DNA of 64,000 bases from Leptodontidium sp. MPI-SDFR-AT-0119 (taxonomy: Eukaryota > Ascomycota > Leotiomycetes > Helotiales > Leptodontidiaceae): assembly GCA_020726505.1 (NCBI GenBank), contig JAHLEZ010000016.1, forward strand, positions 434,001-498,000, in the 5' to 3' direction. Both the position numbers and the translations under genes were made by a program. This document shows positions 35,985 through 49,011 of the stretch, piece after piece. Position 1 is the stretch's first letter. The number at the start of each line of letters is the position of its first letter. The notes under the pieces are model-generated. The model worked only from the letters and a program-made list of their open reading frames with translations. It had not been told where the DNA came from and did no database searches.

Positions 35985-36981
35985 AGTACGGAGGATTTAA
36001 TACGGCGTTCACTAGCAAGCGCCAGGACCGGTACGCACCTTCGCGGTCTTGGGCTTCAGTCACTGGCCCGACTGTTGCCTCGTTTTCTTGCCCAAATCCT
36101 TTTGCTGCTTCCGCTTAAATTTCGTCGTTTTCGTCCAAAACTGCTGTGCACCTTACACTATCCACCTTGATTAGGTAAAAGTCGTCGCGGAGCACTTGTA
36201 CTCCTCCGGTAACGTTTGCCTCTGCCACTCGCTTTACTAGCTAATGCTCCGCTTTATCTCGACAAGCAATCTTAATCCGGTTCTCCTTCTTTAGGTCTAC
36301 AGTTATAGCGCGACATCGCTAATTTCCATGGTCATTTATTACATAAATTACCTGCTCTAGCATAGCCCTAATTGTCCCTGCCGTTGTCTTGTCTCTTTCT
36401 ATGTCCTTAACTCTAAAGGTATTAATCGTGCAAAATAGGGTACTACTAAAGGAAGATGGTGTTGTGTTTATCGGGGAGAGGGTGTGTACGTTGCTGGGTT
36501 GGCTTGTCGGTGGTGTTCGCGCGACGTCCGCGTAGGATCCCCGTGGGCTAGCGGTCGCCTGGTTGTTCTTGATCTCGTCTAGTTAATGGTTTAATTCGTT
36601 CATTTAGACTTTGACATCTTGCACTTCTTGTTAGGTCTCTTTAAGACGGTTTTCTAAGTTTTTAATAGTTTCCTGCTACTGCGCAACGATTTGCGTCAAC
36701 TTCTTAACCTCTTTATGCGTCATTCCTACTACCTTCAGCACCTTTTCCTATCTCGTCGCGTTGGCCGTCGCCGGATCGGCGTTCTTGCCCTTTACTTGTA
36801 TCCCATTTGTCGTCCGTGAAGTTCGTTTTGAGGTCTTTGTTACTGTCGCACTTGTGCTCTCAAGTTGTTCTTGACTTTGCCGGGCTTTTTGGCTGGGCAT
36901 ACAGGTGCGTTGGCTTAATGGTTGAGGTGTGTCGTCGACTTTAATTACGTCACCCGCACTCTCTACACCAGGACCCGCCAT
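35985..36981 (-). pseudogene. Tad1-like LINE ORF1 (gag-like) relic
   Basis: From an ATG at 36981 the minus strand reads MAGPGVESAGDVIK, a Ser/Thr/Lys-rich part, a coiled-coil-like LENRLKETQQEVQDVKV, then NWRCRAITVDLKKENRIKIA, CRDKAEH, VLRDDFYLIKVDSVRCTAVL and DENDEI-AEAAKGFGQENEA. This order matches the first open frame of Tad-type LINEs of filamentous fungi. Stops interrupt it about six times, several at Gln/Trp. Nothing of ORF2 follows, so the element is a fragment. Confidence 0.75.
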
Positions 36982-37448
36982 GTCGGAGACGAATCGCGCT
37001 ACGCGTAGGGACGCGTTTCTCCACACCACGCCAATCAGGTCGTCTATTTAATGAACGATTGAATGAATGATTAAATAAACGATCAAAATCCTCGGTTCCT
37101 CGGATTTTACAGTGCTCCCACCACATACCACTATCGTTACAGTCACTAGCGTAATCGGCTTCCGCCCTGAACACTCACAGAATTTAGACGCAGCCACATT
37201 AACTTACCCACGTCAAGCCATCCCGGCGCTAGAGCTATTATGGCTAGCTAGTTTTCTCTCGAAACAGAATTTCTACCTAAGGATCATACCCTAGATATTA
37301 AGAATCAATTTCTTCTAGCTCTCTAAATTCTGTCATCCTCTTTATGAGACACTGTAATGATTTGCGTTTCAAAAACTAAATTTACATCATAATGTCATTC
37401 ACAGCATTGTAAGGCAAAACCCTTGTTGTCAACCGACCCAACCCTTTC

Positions 37449-38796
37449 CTACCCCATCTCGGCCTTACCCAGCGGGGCTGATCTACGGTTTTTGGTTGAG
37501 GCCAAAATCGCCTTCCAGTTATCAACGAAGTGAGCCTCGAAGTCTGCCCGCGTCTTTTGAGGCTTCCAGCCAAGCTCACGTGCAAGGTCGCCTTTGGTGC
37601 GAGAACTGTCAAACCCGTATATTAGCGGACAGCTTCGCACATCGTTCTTCAACGTTGATGATAATGATGAAACATACTTGGAAGCCCATCCGATTTCTCC
37701 GAGCAGAGCCCAACCATTGCCCAATTTCTTCGTAGCTTCCTCTAAAGAGAGGGTTTGAAGGGCAGTTGTCTTGAGAGCGTGCAGAGTAACACCTGCTTCA
37801 GCAATTCTTTGAGAAAGTTCGAGCCACGAATGGTGTCCCGCTTCAACGAAATATATACCTTTCTTGCCGTTCGGTATGTCTACTCCATCAAGGATTTTGG
37901 CAAGGATGAGCTCGTACAATCTGCTTACGTCGGTAATGTGAACGTGGTCCCAGGTCGCCTTGCCATCACCAACCACTGCCACCTGGCCGGCCTCCAATGA
38001 CAAACGAATTAGTATAGGGACATGAGCTAACTGGAGCAAAGGATTGGTCCCAATGCCGTAGATGGAACATGACATTAAAATATAAGTCTTGACGTTGACT
38101 TCCAGGCCCGTTTCGATTACAACAATATCGGTGGTTCGCTGAGCGTATGGGACTTTCATGTCTCTCATCTTCTCGTAAGAATAGATGTCGTCTTTATCAG
38201 ACAACGGAAATCTTTTCTCATGATACTCCCCGGTAATAGGACGATCGGCCACGTTAGACGTCCCGGATGTCTTTCCAATATCAATCAATCTGTACTCTCA
38301 AGAGTAGATAAGTAGAGACCTTACATGAATATAGTGCACCTCCTTCCCAGTCTCCTTCCTCCTCTGTGCCAAGCCCAATATTAACGCCCTCGCCGACAGA
38401 ATATGGAAACCTGAAGCTGCGTGAATGACAACTACAAACAGAATCGGTGAGCGGCAAATTCAATAGAGGGCTTACGTCTGGAAGGAAATGCCCGAGATCA
38501 ACGCACCATCATGCTCACTAGCCACGCGTGCGAGAACATCTGTCTCGTCGAGGCTATTGAAGAGGATCGGCCTCACGCCTTGACTCGCCAAAATACGAGC
38601 CTTGTCTTCTCCTCTAACCAAACAAGAGATAGTGCATTTCTTCACTAAACCATATTCCGATGAAAGAAGCGCAGCTAAGATGGCACCTCCGCTGGATTCA
38701 ATAGTCAGCACTAAATGACCTGGCAAAGGAGTTATGAAAGTTGATTCCATACACATAACCAGTCGGGCCTGTCAAGAGGATCTTATAATCGCCCAT
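37449..38796 (-). CDS. NAD(P)-dependent epimerase/dehydratase-like protein (NmrA-like, SDR fold)
   Basis: Five exons, 38796-38753, 38691-38507, 38431-38325, 38270-37678, 37605-37449, introns 54-75 nt; all phases fit and give 361 residues. The N-terminus KILLTGPTGYVGG (residues 5-17) is the extended-SDR Rossmann motif G-x-x-G-x-x-G, which appears only when the first intron (donor GTATGG, branch TGCTGAC) is removed. Next come a C-L-V-R-G strand end, ASEHDVVIHAASGF, HTSGTSNVADRP, GDGKATWDHVHITDVSRLYE and NSRTKGDLARELGWKP. The usual Y-x-x-x-K pair is replaced by PYAQRTTD, so it may be a sensor-like or divergent member. Probably cytosolic. It stands alone between transposon relics, and its substrate is unknown. 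Confidence 0.9.
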
Positions 38797-38799
38797 TCG

Positions 38800-40370
38800 G
38801 AATGAATACACGTTCTGATTGCCCCGTCAATGTATGGAGAGGCGAAGCTAGTCTTTTGCGAAGGGGATGGTAGGCTCATAGAGTGGCGCTGATAACGATG
38901 GGTGTTTCAATGGGAATCCTTTATTATATACCTTTAGCTGCCTCCAGCACCCTAATAGCGATGCATTGGTCAGTTATGGTATGCGAAGAGGCGTCTTATC
39001 CAGACAGATACTTTGGCGTTGTGCAATGGGCGCTCGGGTGATTGGAAATCTAGCCTGATCTATCACCTTCTCTTTTCTATTCATTGGAATAGTACGGAGT
39101 ATGCCCTGCGCCGAGTCTCCTAGCGCGTTACGTCAAGGATTTCGGATCAATGATCTGATATGCAACTACTAGCATCCCGGGAGGCGGCAATATCCGCCGC
39201 CTATGATAGAGCAGTTTTACGTAAATCACAAGCTAACTTTAAGACGCCAAAGTATTATAAAGTTTATAGCTGTTGTAAATGTTCAATATATTTGCATGTG
39301 CTAATTGCAAGGTCCGAATGCAACGTGGAGTAAGCAACGCAAGCCACAAAGAATGGAAATCGAAGTTTGGGCGATGAATGGACTGTCGAGCATCTTCTTA
39401 GGTTAGAGAGGGATTGTTATTGGTCAATAAACTTTTAGTAGAAATTGATATGCAGCATTTATAATGCAAATGCAGCCTCTGCATTTGCATGTGCCCACTC
39501 TCTTCATGTGTCGAACAGACCACCTTTTCAACCAACCTCTTCGAACTCAACCAAAGCGAATATGAAATTGAACGTAAACGTGAACATCATCATGATTGCT
39601 ATTTATATAGCGAATAAGAACTATGCAGCTTATTAGAGCAATGTTGTCCAACCGTGTCTTTTAACATTGGCATAGCTTTTAAGAGACCATCATACTTAAG
39701 AGGGCAGGACAGCTATTTATAAATCGTAGAACCGATTATCCTAATTAAAACATTAAGGTAGTATCAAGTGGTGGAAAGTCAGTTTGGCCGGCACGTGATA
39801 CGGTATTGAAGGTGTGGGTGTTAGCATGTGACGTGTGACTAGTGAGTCACATGATGAATCACATAAAGAGGTGGCATTTCTACCTAATTTGCAGTACTGT
39901 GGCCTACTGCTGCCTGTCGTTCAGATGCTATACATAAGCATCAATAGCTGTACTGTAGGGGAACACGAAATCCATCACGTGTCAATTATCTTAAACTGAA
40001 CCGATCCAAGGTAATTCCAATATAACTTCTTATCTTTTGGTATTTACAAGAGAGAAGTCTATGGTCTCTACAGTCTCAACGCACCATGGTACTTTCAAGA
40101 TCTGTCTGGTCACGTGTGATTGTCTAACCGAGTTACGCATTGCTTAGTAATGACACCGCCACTAGCGACGTAAGCGCGAGCCTCATCATGACATTTAACA
40201 TCGACTGCTTAATGCCTACTGTGTATAAAGTTTCTTTCTTATTTATTAGCAGTCCCATATCAAAGTTTGTGCTCTTAGTTCCGATTGTCTTGAAGTTCGT
40301 TTGGCTAGTCCTGATTCGAAAATGCGTCTTCTGCACCTTTAAAACGGCAACCTCAGCCTCACTAAGGATT
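38800..40370. other. intergenic, no supportable gene
   Basis: No frame over 85 codons and no family motif. Several CACGTG/CACATG palindromes lie at 39790-40130. A frame pair at 40133-40397 on both strands is judged chance. Confidence 0.35.
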
Positions 40371-40374
40371 ACTA

Positions 40375-40751
40375 TAACGTTGCTGTGTTTTGACTAGTAC
40401 GCGGCGTATAAGCTCCGTCGGTTAATATTAGCTAAGAAGTAAAGTCATAAGAGGTTTAGTTTTTAATAAGAATTAAAACGTTATAAGTAATAGTTAGACT
40501 ACTATATAAATTTAAGCACGAAGCTTTACTACTTAAGAAACTACTTTATTTATATAGAACTTTGGTTTCGATTAGATTCCTTAAGAGCCTACGGCTCTAA
40601 GGTTCCAGGAGCCTTAAATCTTAAAGCTTTAAAAGCTCTATATTATTACGTGACCCCTAGTCTTATGATTTTGTTTTTGTCTTGGCTTCTTTGTGTAGTA
40701 GGGTTACTAAGCCTTAAGGCTAAAATATACGTAATTTCTTAAATCGTGATA
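40375..40751 (-). repeat. 3' LTR (left end) of gypsy element 2
   Basis: Matches the right LTR over its length with many CA-to-TA changes. Its inner end shows the RIP effect plainly: GTAGTAGGGTTACTAAGCC here against GCAGCAAGGCTGCCGAGCC in the right copy. Confidence 0.85.
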
Positions 40752-40841
40752 CTATTTTTCTTTTGTCCTTAGCGTATTCTTACGCTTAAGTATACTAAAG
40801 GAAATATCGACGTCGGCCTAAGGCCGTCTTCTTCTTTTATT

Positions 40842-41375
40842 ATGTCCTCTAAAACCACTAAATATAAACAAAAGATAACGCTTACTAAAACAATTAACTC
40901 TTACGGTTCGCTTAATATATTATATTTAAATTATATTTAGTACTATCGTAATTACGTGGTTTTAAATAAGAAGTTTTAGAGGCATAAGAAGTGTATTCGT
41001 CGCGAGGTAAAATACAACGCCTTTTAAGTGTTTCTTAACGATCTCTAGAGTCTTCGAATAAAAAAGGATCGCCTAAAGTTTAAAAGGGACATAGCTTTTA
41101 AGGCAGCTATAGCCGGACTAACTCGCGTTCGCGAGCTCGAGTAGTGCTAGGCAGAGCTGCGTAAGCGGGAAAGAGAAATACTTCGTCGTAGTCTAAAGAC
41201 CTTAAATAAGTTAAATAAAGTTAAGGCAAGGGAGAGGGAAGAAAAGAAAAGAGTAAAGGAGGTATAAAAAATTACTAAGCTAGTGGGCGCGGAACGTCTT
41301 AATCCCGTCGACCTCGCTAACGGCCCCCTCGACTTAGTAATAAACCTCTCCTTTAACTTAGCGAACCCCCTTTAA
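40842..41375 (+). pseudogene. antisense open frame next to the 3' LTR (aORF 2), coiled-coil
   Basis: An ATG at 40842 opens MSSKTTKYKQKITLTKTINS; the same frame runs without any shift to TAA at 41373-41375 (178 codons), interrupted by about seven stops at positions fitting Gln or Trp. The middle and end are strongly helical and charged (LTRVRELE, AELRKREREILRRSLKTLNK, AREREEKKRVKEV), a probable coiled coil. The direction is opposite to gag-pol. Frame preservation over more than 500 bp in RIP-mutated DNA implies it was coding before RIP. Function unknown. Confidence 0.6.
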
Positions 41376-41399
41376 GTAAAGTTAGGTTTTATTAATAGA

Positions 41400-44300
41400 A
41401 ACTAATAAGTAGTTTTAAGCAACGAAGGTTTGACTTAGGTTTTTATGTGTTTTTTAATAATAAGTAATTTTTTTAATTTTATTAAGTATCTTATAATACC
41501 TCGTTTATATTAATAATCTAGTAGTTCTTTTACTTTATACTCCTCGAGTAGGCTTACTAATTCAGCGATTATTTTTGGAGCTAGTGGGGCTCCTAGTAGT
41601 GCCTTTTTTAATAAGGATACGTGTAATACTAAGAATATCTTCTTTATTATAGTTAGTAACTAAAATTCGTAATTTAATAGTTCCTTGACTTATTTAATTT
41701 TAAATAGTCCTAGTTTCTTGTGATTTAACCTATCGCTAAGTCGCTTAGTATTAATGTTTTTTTTATAAAAGATAAACCCTATCCCCCTCTTATAATATTA
41801 GCTCTTAATTACGTGTTTTATTATATAATAGTACGCGTTTTTTTATTATAAACTAAAGTTCTTTAATTAATTCCTTATAAAGGTCTTAAATCTTTTAAAC
41901 TTAAATACGTGATATATTATTATCCTTAATAATATTATTAGGTTTTTTATAGGCGACAAGTTTATAACTATAATTCGCGAAGAAAGATATAACCTTTATT
42001 ATTTTCGTAGTCGAGTTATTATAAGCGAACTTTACTAATAGCAGTAGTCTTACTTAGTTGTCTTACTAGTAGTTAACGTAATAACGTAAGTACGCTTCGA
42101 CTACTTAGTTTATCTATTTATTTCTTCTATTAGTCTAAGGGTGGAATACTGTTAAGAGCTTCTAATTAGTCCCTAAGAAGGCCATTAAGGCTTTTTAAAA
42201 CTTTAATATAAATAGCTTGTCTCGATCCGACACAATTTCTTCGGGTATTTTATGTTTAAAGACTATCTTCTTAAGGTATACTTATGTTAAGTTCTCGGCT
42301 GTAAGGGTAGATTTAACTAGTACTAGAATTATATATTTAGTAAGTCTTTTTATAATAATAAGTATTATATTGTAATTAACCCTTATAACTAGGTCCTTTA
42401 ATAGCGGTAACGGCCTTATAAAGTCCTATAATATAAATCTCTAAGATTTAATAATATTAGTACAATAATTATCTGCTTATAAGGAGCATACCAGGAAGGC
42501 TTGTTTTTAATATAAGCATTACAGTTAGTGACTACTTCCCTGACTAAGGCGCGAAGTTCTTTGGCCTAATAATTCCTCGAGATCCTAAGGTACGTTCTTT
42601 ATATCCCCTGATATTTATACGCGGGAAGTCCGTGTTATTCTTTAACGTAGGCCTTTATTAGGCTAAGTAGTAGCTATATTTTCTTATTAACTCGTATAAT
42701 TCCGTTTTTTATAATATTCTTATTAATTAGCTCCTTGGTTTAGTCTAGTAATAGTTTGTCTTTCTTCTGGGCCTCTTTAAGTGTATTATACTAAGGACTA
42801 TTAAGGTCTTGCTTAATAGCAGCGACTTCTCGGATATTAAGTATTATATCCCCGTTATTTAATCGTTTTAATAGGGCGGTCTCGTTATAAACCTTATTAT
42901 TCTTATACCTAGGTAATCTACTTAATACGTCCGCTCTTACGTTGTCTTTCCCTTAAACGTACTTAATAACTAAGTTAAAAGAGGCAAGTTCCTCTGATTA
43001 TTTAGCCAACTTTTAATTATTAAGGACCTTAGTAATAGTAAAGGTTCGAAGATTTATATAATTAGTGTGAATAATAACGGGGAACTTGGCTCCTTATAAG
43101 TAGATTTTCTAGTGTTTAAATACTTTAATAATTATTATAAGTTCTTTTTTATAAATATTATAATTTTACTCGGCCCAGGACATCTTTTTTAAGTGGTAGG
43201 CTACCGGGTATAGCCGTTCTTAGTCGTCATTTTATAGGTGTACTACGCTACTATAAGTGTTTAAGGCGTCGGTTTCGATAATGCTTTCCCTTTTTTCGTT
43301 AAAACTATAGAGTATCGGTTCCTTAATAAATTCTACTTTAATTCGCTAAAAGGCCCCCTTACATTTGTTATTCTAAGTAAAGGGAATCCTTTTTCAATAA
43401 AGTTTATAAGAGGCTTCATAATCTTAAAATAGCCTTAAATAAACTATTAGTAAAAATTAATAACTCTTAATTAAGATTACACGTCTTTAACGTTTTAGGG
43501 CGACTATTATTCTTTTACAGCTTTAATCTTTTTGAAGTTAATACTTATTTGTTCCGGACGTATAATATAGCCTAAAAAGGTGACTTGTTTAACCGAGAAT
43601 TCGCACTTTAATAGCTTTAGTTTAAAATCTACCTTAAGTAAGGCTTTTATAACCGCGATAACGTGTCCTTAGTGTTCCTTAATAGTTTTGAAGTAAACTT
43701 ATATATTATTTAAATAATATATAATGAACTTACTAATAAAATCTCGTAAGATCTTATTATTTTACCTTTAGTATATAATGGGTGTGTTCGTTAGTCTAAA
43801 CGGTATTACTATGTACTCTTATAAGCCCAAAGGTAACACAAAGGCGGTCTTTTATTTATGTCCTTTTTTGATTCGAATTAAATTAAATACGTTACGTTAG
43901 TCTAGTTTAATATAAACCTTTACTTTAGTTAACCTGTCTCGCAGGTATTATGTGTTAGGCAAAGGATAAATATCCCGTACGGTTCCGTTATTAATTATAT
44001 AGTAGTCGTTACAAAGTCTCCCTTTTAAGTCTCTTTGTTTCTTAGTAATTAGTATATTAATAACGTATAGTAATTTAAACTTCCGAATCTATCTTTTCTT
44101 TACTCCTAACTCCCGGTATTCCTTAAGCGTCCTTATAATTGCGTAGTTATAATAGTAAAGTTTCTTTATAATAAGTATAAACTTATTTTTAAAGTTAATT
44201 TTATAATCTTACGGCTAATGCTCGGGTAAGGCCTTTATATCTTACGGATCTTTAAACATTCTCGTGAACTTCTTATATAATACGGGCAGCTAATCCCGTA
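41400..44300 (-). pseudogene. pol relic of gypsy element 2 (reverse transcriptase to chromodomain)
   Basis: Near 44040-43690 the minus strand reads NGTVRDIYPLP, KVYIKLD-RNVFNLIRIKKGHK, KTAFVLPLGLYE and YYLNNI, the last being Y-L-D-D with both Asp changed to Asn. Then KCEFSVKQVTFLGYIIRPEQ and a long RNase H/integrase part full of stops. At about 41590-41470 EYKVKELLDY-YKRGIIRYLIKLKK resembles a chromodomain. Confidence 0.8.
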
Positions 44301-45599
44301 TATTATCCGTCTTACTAAGATAACTTATAAATTCCTTTTAACTAGGGATCCGATTCGTTTAACTAAAGTTTATTAGTGTTATTATTAAGGAGGCGACGCT
44401 AACCTCTCTTATGCCGGTTAATTAATCGTGTCGCTATTAATAATCGTCGAACTTAACCTCCTTAGTTACTTAATCTATCGTAGGGTTATAGTTACTTAAT
44501 TACTAAGTTCTTAATATTATATTATGTCTTTTAATATTAATAAGGTCGAAGTAAATAGTTTCTTTGTGTCTTTATATAGTTATTGTCATTCCCTAGGTCT
44601 TTTCTTAAACTTAGCTATTTTAGCTTGCCTCCTTGTCGTCTAATAAGTTCAAACGATAAGGGTAGTAATAGCGTAATATAAGAATATTATGTTTCTTAAT
44701 AAAGCTAGGGTTTATAAAGCGTCTTATGGCTCCTAAATCCACTAGTGCCTTTGTCTCGATACTAGCCACCGTAACTAATATAATTAACTAATTATTTTCC
44801 TTAGTAACTACTAATTTTAATTAAGGTAGCGGTATATCTAAGATATATTGCTGTTTTTTAATAATCCTTCCCGTGGTCTCGTTTAATTACTTCTTAATGC
44901 CATATACTAAGTTATAACTAACTAGGGTATAGGGCGTGTTCTCCTCGAATTCCACCTTTCCTTAGATAGCGTCTTTTCGTAGTCTTTCTGTGCGGATGTT
45001 TTCGAATAGTTCTGGCCTTCTCTGTTAGAAGCGCAGTCTTATTATTTGGGCTTTTCCGATTACCACTTAGGTTTATTTAATTTTGAGATAGTTATTTAAT
45101 TATCCGTATTCTAGGGGTTCTTTCGGTGGTTCTAAGTTAGCCGTGTAGCGTCTTGGACGCTTGTATACGTTTCCCGTATTTTCTTAGAATACTATCGTGA
45201 TAGCGTTTTAGTAAACTATAATACATAATAGTCCTTGGGCCGGTGTGTTATAAGTACGGTGTACTTTTACGAAATTAGGCTTTAAGCCTACGCACATTTA
45301 GATTCGCTATTCGCTATAATAGCTTCGGATTATCCAAATTTCGAGGTAGGCGGGCAGCGTATTAAGGGTGCTACTTAGTCCGTTATTAACGCTTTTAGCT
45401 AAACTCTCGGGTTAGGCTTTTATAACTTTTACTTAACTCTCTTATTATAAGTCTAACGACTTTACCCTTTATATTCGTAAGTCGTTTATGGTGTTAAGGA
45501 AGACTTCGTCGACTTATTCTTTTTCGGTGTTTTCGCGTTTTAGTAATACTACTTCGTAGTAATCTAATTTTCTTTTAGCTAGCTCGAACTCTCTTTAGT

Positions 45600-46450
45600 T
45601 TTTCTATCTAGGTTTTTCTTCCCGTTTCTTTTAAAAGTAGTCTCGGACAAGATGTCCGCTTTTACTATAAGTATAATATAATCCTTTCTCTCGTCGCTTT
45701 TACTTCTTAATTTACTTAGTCCCCTTACGTTTGGCCCCGTTTATTTTTATAAAATCATTATAATTCCGTTTATTATTAAAGTTCTACAGGTAGTTCTAAG
45801 ATCTCTTTCCTTATAACTATGAGTATTACGGTCTTTTAAACTAGGTTAGCGCGAAGTACCCTTTACGTTCTCGTTGTCGTTCTTAGATTTAGTTGTCGAT
45901 TTCGATAGAGTTCTTAATTAGTCCGTTTAAAATAGTTGTCTTTAGTATTCGGGAAAGCTTATCCTTAATATAGTCCTTGAGGCCCTTGTAATACTAGGCT
46001 CTTAGCCCTTCGTCGGTTTATTTTAACCGTAGGGCGTAACAGTTAATTTCCGTAGTGTATTCGTGGATAATTGCTCGTTAATACAGGCCAAGTAGGTATT
46101 TCTCCGCTTATTGTGATCCCTAAAGACCCCTTTAATAATGGTAGTAAATCCGGCGACGATCTTAAAAATAACCTTGCCTTTTTCGGCTATTATAGTAAAA
46201 CAGTTTCCTGCGACGTTGTTTATAAGATAGTCGCTTAGCGCTAGTTCGATCTAGTGAACGGCCGTATCTCGTAAGAAAGAAGCGATTTATAAGACCTTTC
46301 GAGGTTTAACATCGAACTTGTCTTCGTTAAAGGCGAGGTACATGTTATACTAAAGGATAAACTGTTTAAGTTTACTTCGTTATTTATAGTAAGTATCGGA
46401 TTTAGGCCTTAGGTGCCCCGGGTTTAGTGACGGCGTCCTTAGTCCCGGTT
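45600..46450 (-). pseudogene. gag relic of gypsy element 2
   Basis: At about 45682-45636 the minus strand reads YYTYSKSGHLVRDY, a CCHC zinc knuckle (C-x2-C-x4-H-x4-C) in which all three cysteines have become tyrosine through TGY-to-TAY changes. The upstream charged frame fits a capsid. Confidence 0.75.
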
Positions 46451-46549
46451 CTTACTTTACTACCTTCTCCCTTTACGAATCCTCTAGACGCGGGTATGTT
46501 AGGGGCTATCCTATCAAGTGACGATACTTCGAGTGAGGTACTTAAAGTA

Positions 46550-46906
46550 TAACGTTATTATGTTTTAACTAATACGCGGTTTTAACTAATACGCGGCGTA
46601 CAAGCTCCGTCGGTTAGTATTAGCTAAGAAGTAAAGTCACAAGAGGTTTAGTTCTTAATAAGAATTAAGACGTTATAAGTAATAGTTAAACTACTATATA
46701 AATTTAAGCACGAAGCTTTATTACTTAGGAAACTACTTTATTTATATAAAACTTCGGTTCCGAGAGCCCTAAATCTTAAAGCTTTAAAAGCTCTATGTTA
46801 TCACGTAACCCTTAGTCTTATAATTCTGTCCTTGTCTTGGCTTCTCTGTGCAGCAAGGCTGCCGAGCCTCAGGGCCAAGACACACGTGATCCCTCAGATC
46901 ATGACA
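46550..46906 (-). repeat. 5' LTR (right end) of gypsy element 2
   Basis: Read on the minus strand it begins TGTCATGATCTGAGGGATCA. The outer 55 bp keep their CpA/TpG dinucleotides while the same stretch in the other LTR has lost them. Confidence 0.85.
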
Positions 46907-46911
46907 TATTA

Positions 46912-49003
46912 AGGAAGCGGAGAGCAGGAACTAAAGAGCGTAGCCAAGGTACAGTCTGTAGAGGAGGAAGTAATCCCGATAGGCTTATTAAGGTCGACCT
47001 TTAAAAGAACATTAGGCTTTATTTAATTCGAGATTAGTTAAAAAGGTGAACGTTGGGAAATTTCACGTAGAAGCGAGGAAGGAGGTGTGTATTATTATAG
47101 TAGTTACTGATTAGGGATTAATAATAAGGGGGTACCAGGAGATATATAAGGCTTCCGTTGTGGACACTGCCTATAGTAGTGCGTGCTATAACAACCCTAG
47201 CGTATATTATTCGTTCTTGGTCCCTAGATTAGGTATTCGAAAAGACATGAGGAAAGGATCCGTTAAAATAGTACTGTGTTACACCGAAGTTAATCGACTT
47301 TTAGTTATCGATAAAGAAATTAAAGACTTAATTAATAACACCTAATTTAACACGCCTTGGCATAGATAATATAAAAGGGGTAGGCTCTCTTACCTACGAA
47401 TCAGTCTTAATGACCTCAGTGGATCCCACAAATCGCGACCGAAAGTTAAGGTTATACTCCGACGATAGTATAACGCACGTTAAGTTGTCATCGTTTAGTC
47501 GACTTCTGGCTTATATAAGATGCCGATGTTAAAAGACATGCTTTAAAGGTGTGATCTGCTCGACGCACGAAGCAAAGTCCGATTAAATCTATTAGTTAGT
47601 AACAATCCCCTCTCCGACTTAAGAGAGTACTCTACAGATTCATTTACTAGTTTTTAATTCCGATGAACAATAATAATAACCTACATTAATGACTCCACGT
47701 TAATACACGACACTTAATCTTCCCTTATCCCAAATGCTTGCATAGCAGGTTCGCGGATGTCTCCGTTTCGATTATAACCTGCATCGACTTCAATAAGAAA
47801 TCTCTATGTGATGGCTGGGGCCGGGTGCAGCAGCCTTGCACCTAGAAACCCGGTTTTTTAGGCTTAGTCGGGATGTTAAATGGCTGACGTTCAAACTAGA
47901 AATTCCAACGCCGTTCAAATTGTCCTAAGTAAATAAGCTAGGTTATATCGAATGTAAAGTTACGAAATCTATCTTTCTAACCTGCGGTTCCAAATATCGA
48001 TCTTTACTGCCTTGTCACCTTTCTTTCTGTGTGCCTTACTTTCAGACTGTCTGATTATGGCTCCTTGGCTGCGAGCATATCCACTCGAGGTACCTACCAC
48101 ACCACCTACGCCGTGTCTCTCTCCTACTGTACAAGTCTAGCGCATTTAGGTCTTCACACAGCCTTTCCGCACAATCTGCCCGAGAATAGCGATCTAAAAC
48201 TCTAATCCGATCTGCAGTCCTTGTGGTAGCTCTTAGTCAAGAGGCCAAAAGCTACCGGCGTTAGTTTTGCGTTTCTTATGTTACTTTCTGTAGGTAGAAA
48301 TTTACCTTATCTTAGAAATATGTAATCAGGTCTTTTAACGCCGAGGGACGACTAAGCCCTACTAAAATTGAATTTCTAAAATTATTATATTTGCGCTGAC
48401 AAAACTTCCCCCCAAGAACGCGGGAAACATTGCTCAAATCATTTATCGGTAATCTGCGGCTTGTCTTCGGACAGTAACGCCACTGGAGTCGATTTTGACT
48501 GTCCTAAGGTTAGTCCGGTGAACGGTGACACGATGTGGTGGAAGGAGGGTAGCGAAATGGCATTTGCGGAGCCCTCTACTAAAGAGAAGGAAGGAAACGA
48601 CTACGTGATGGGGAGGGATACTAGTTTGTGGTGGATAAAACATCGGCTAGTAGGATATAAAAGTCAACATGAGAGTTACATCCCCCTCCCCCTTCTTCAC
48701 AAACGCGTGGTATTAGAGAGAGTCGAGGAACTAATAATAACGAATACTCCGTGGCGATAATCTGCGAGAAATTAGCTTCGAATATCCCGTCGAGAACGAG
48801 GGCATGAACTTACGCAATACTTATAACATCGTTAATATAGTTATAAAGAGCGACGAAAAGATCGAAGAACAGTCGGCTTCTTTTATTCTACATCTTTAAT
48901 TACATTGTCTCGCTTTGCTTAAATGTGCCTCGACTTCTGATGATTAAAGCGAGGTAATATACTTGTAATTTTGAGTCAGTATTAGATGTGTTAGCGTACG
49001 CGT
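46912..49003. other. no supportable gene
   Basis: Mixed composition; short frames at 47160-47345 and around 48440-48760 on both strands show no motif. A hairpin-capable GC patch at 47815-47870 (GGGTGCAGCAGCCTTGCACC then AAACCCGGTTT) does not fold as a tRNA. Confidence 0.35.
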
Positions 49004-49011
49004 ATCGAGCT

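Larger units (their letters stand above)
40375..46906 (-). mobile_element. second Ty3/gypsy chromovirus, inverted, RIP-mutated
   Basis: Long terminal repeats of roughly 357-377 bp at 40375-40751 and 46550-46906 bound the element, flanked by TACTA and TATTA (one mismatch). On the minus strand are gag with a mutated zinc knuckle, reverse transcriptase and a chromodomain-like end. The LTR sequence differs from that of the 15202-22219 element, so it is another family. The right LTR carries a 17-bp tandem duplication at its inner end (46565-46598), and the left has about 38 bp the right lacks. Confidence 0.9.

Noticed and set aside
47815..47870. GC-rich patch considered as a tRNA or terminator
   Set aside because: A hairpin can form but no cloverleaf with conserved T-loop or CCA-adjacent stem is present.
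48443..48760. Overlapping frames on both strands, up to 99 codons
   Set aside because: The plus frame lacks an ATG at its start and neither frame shows a family motif.
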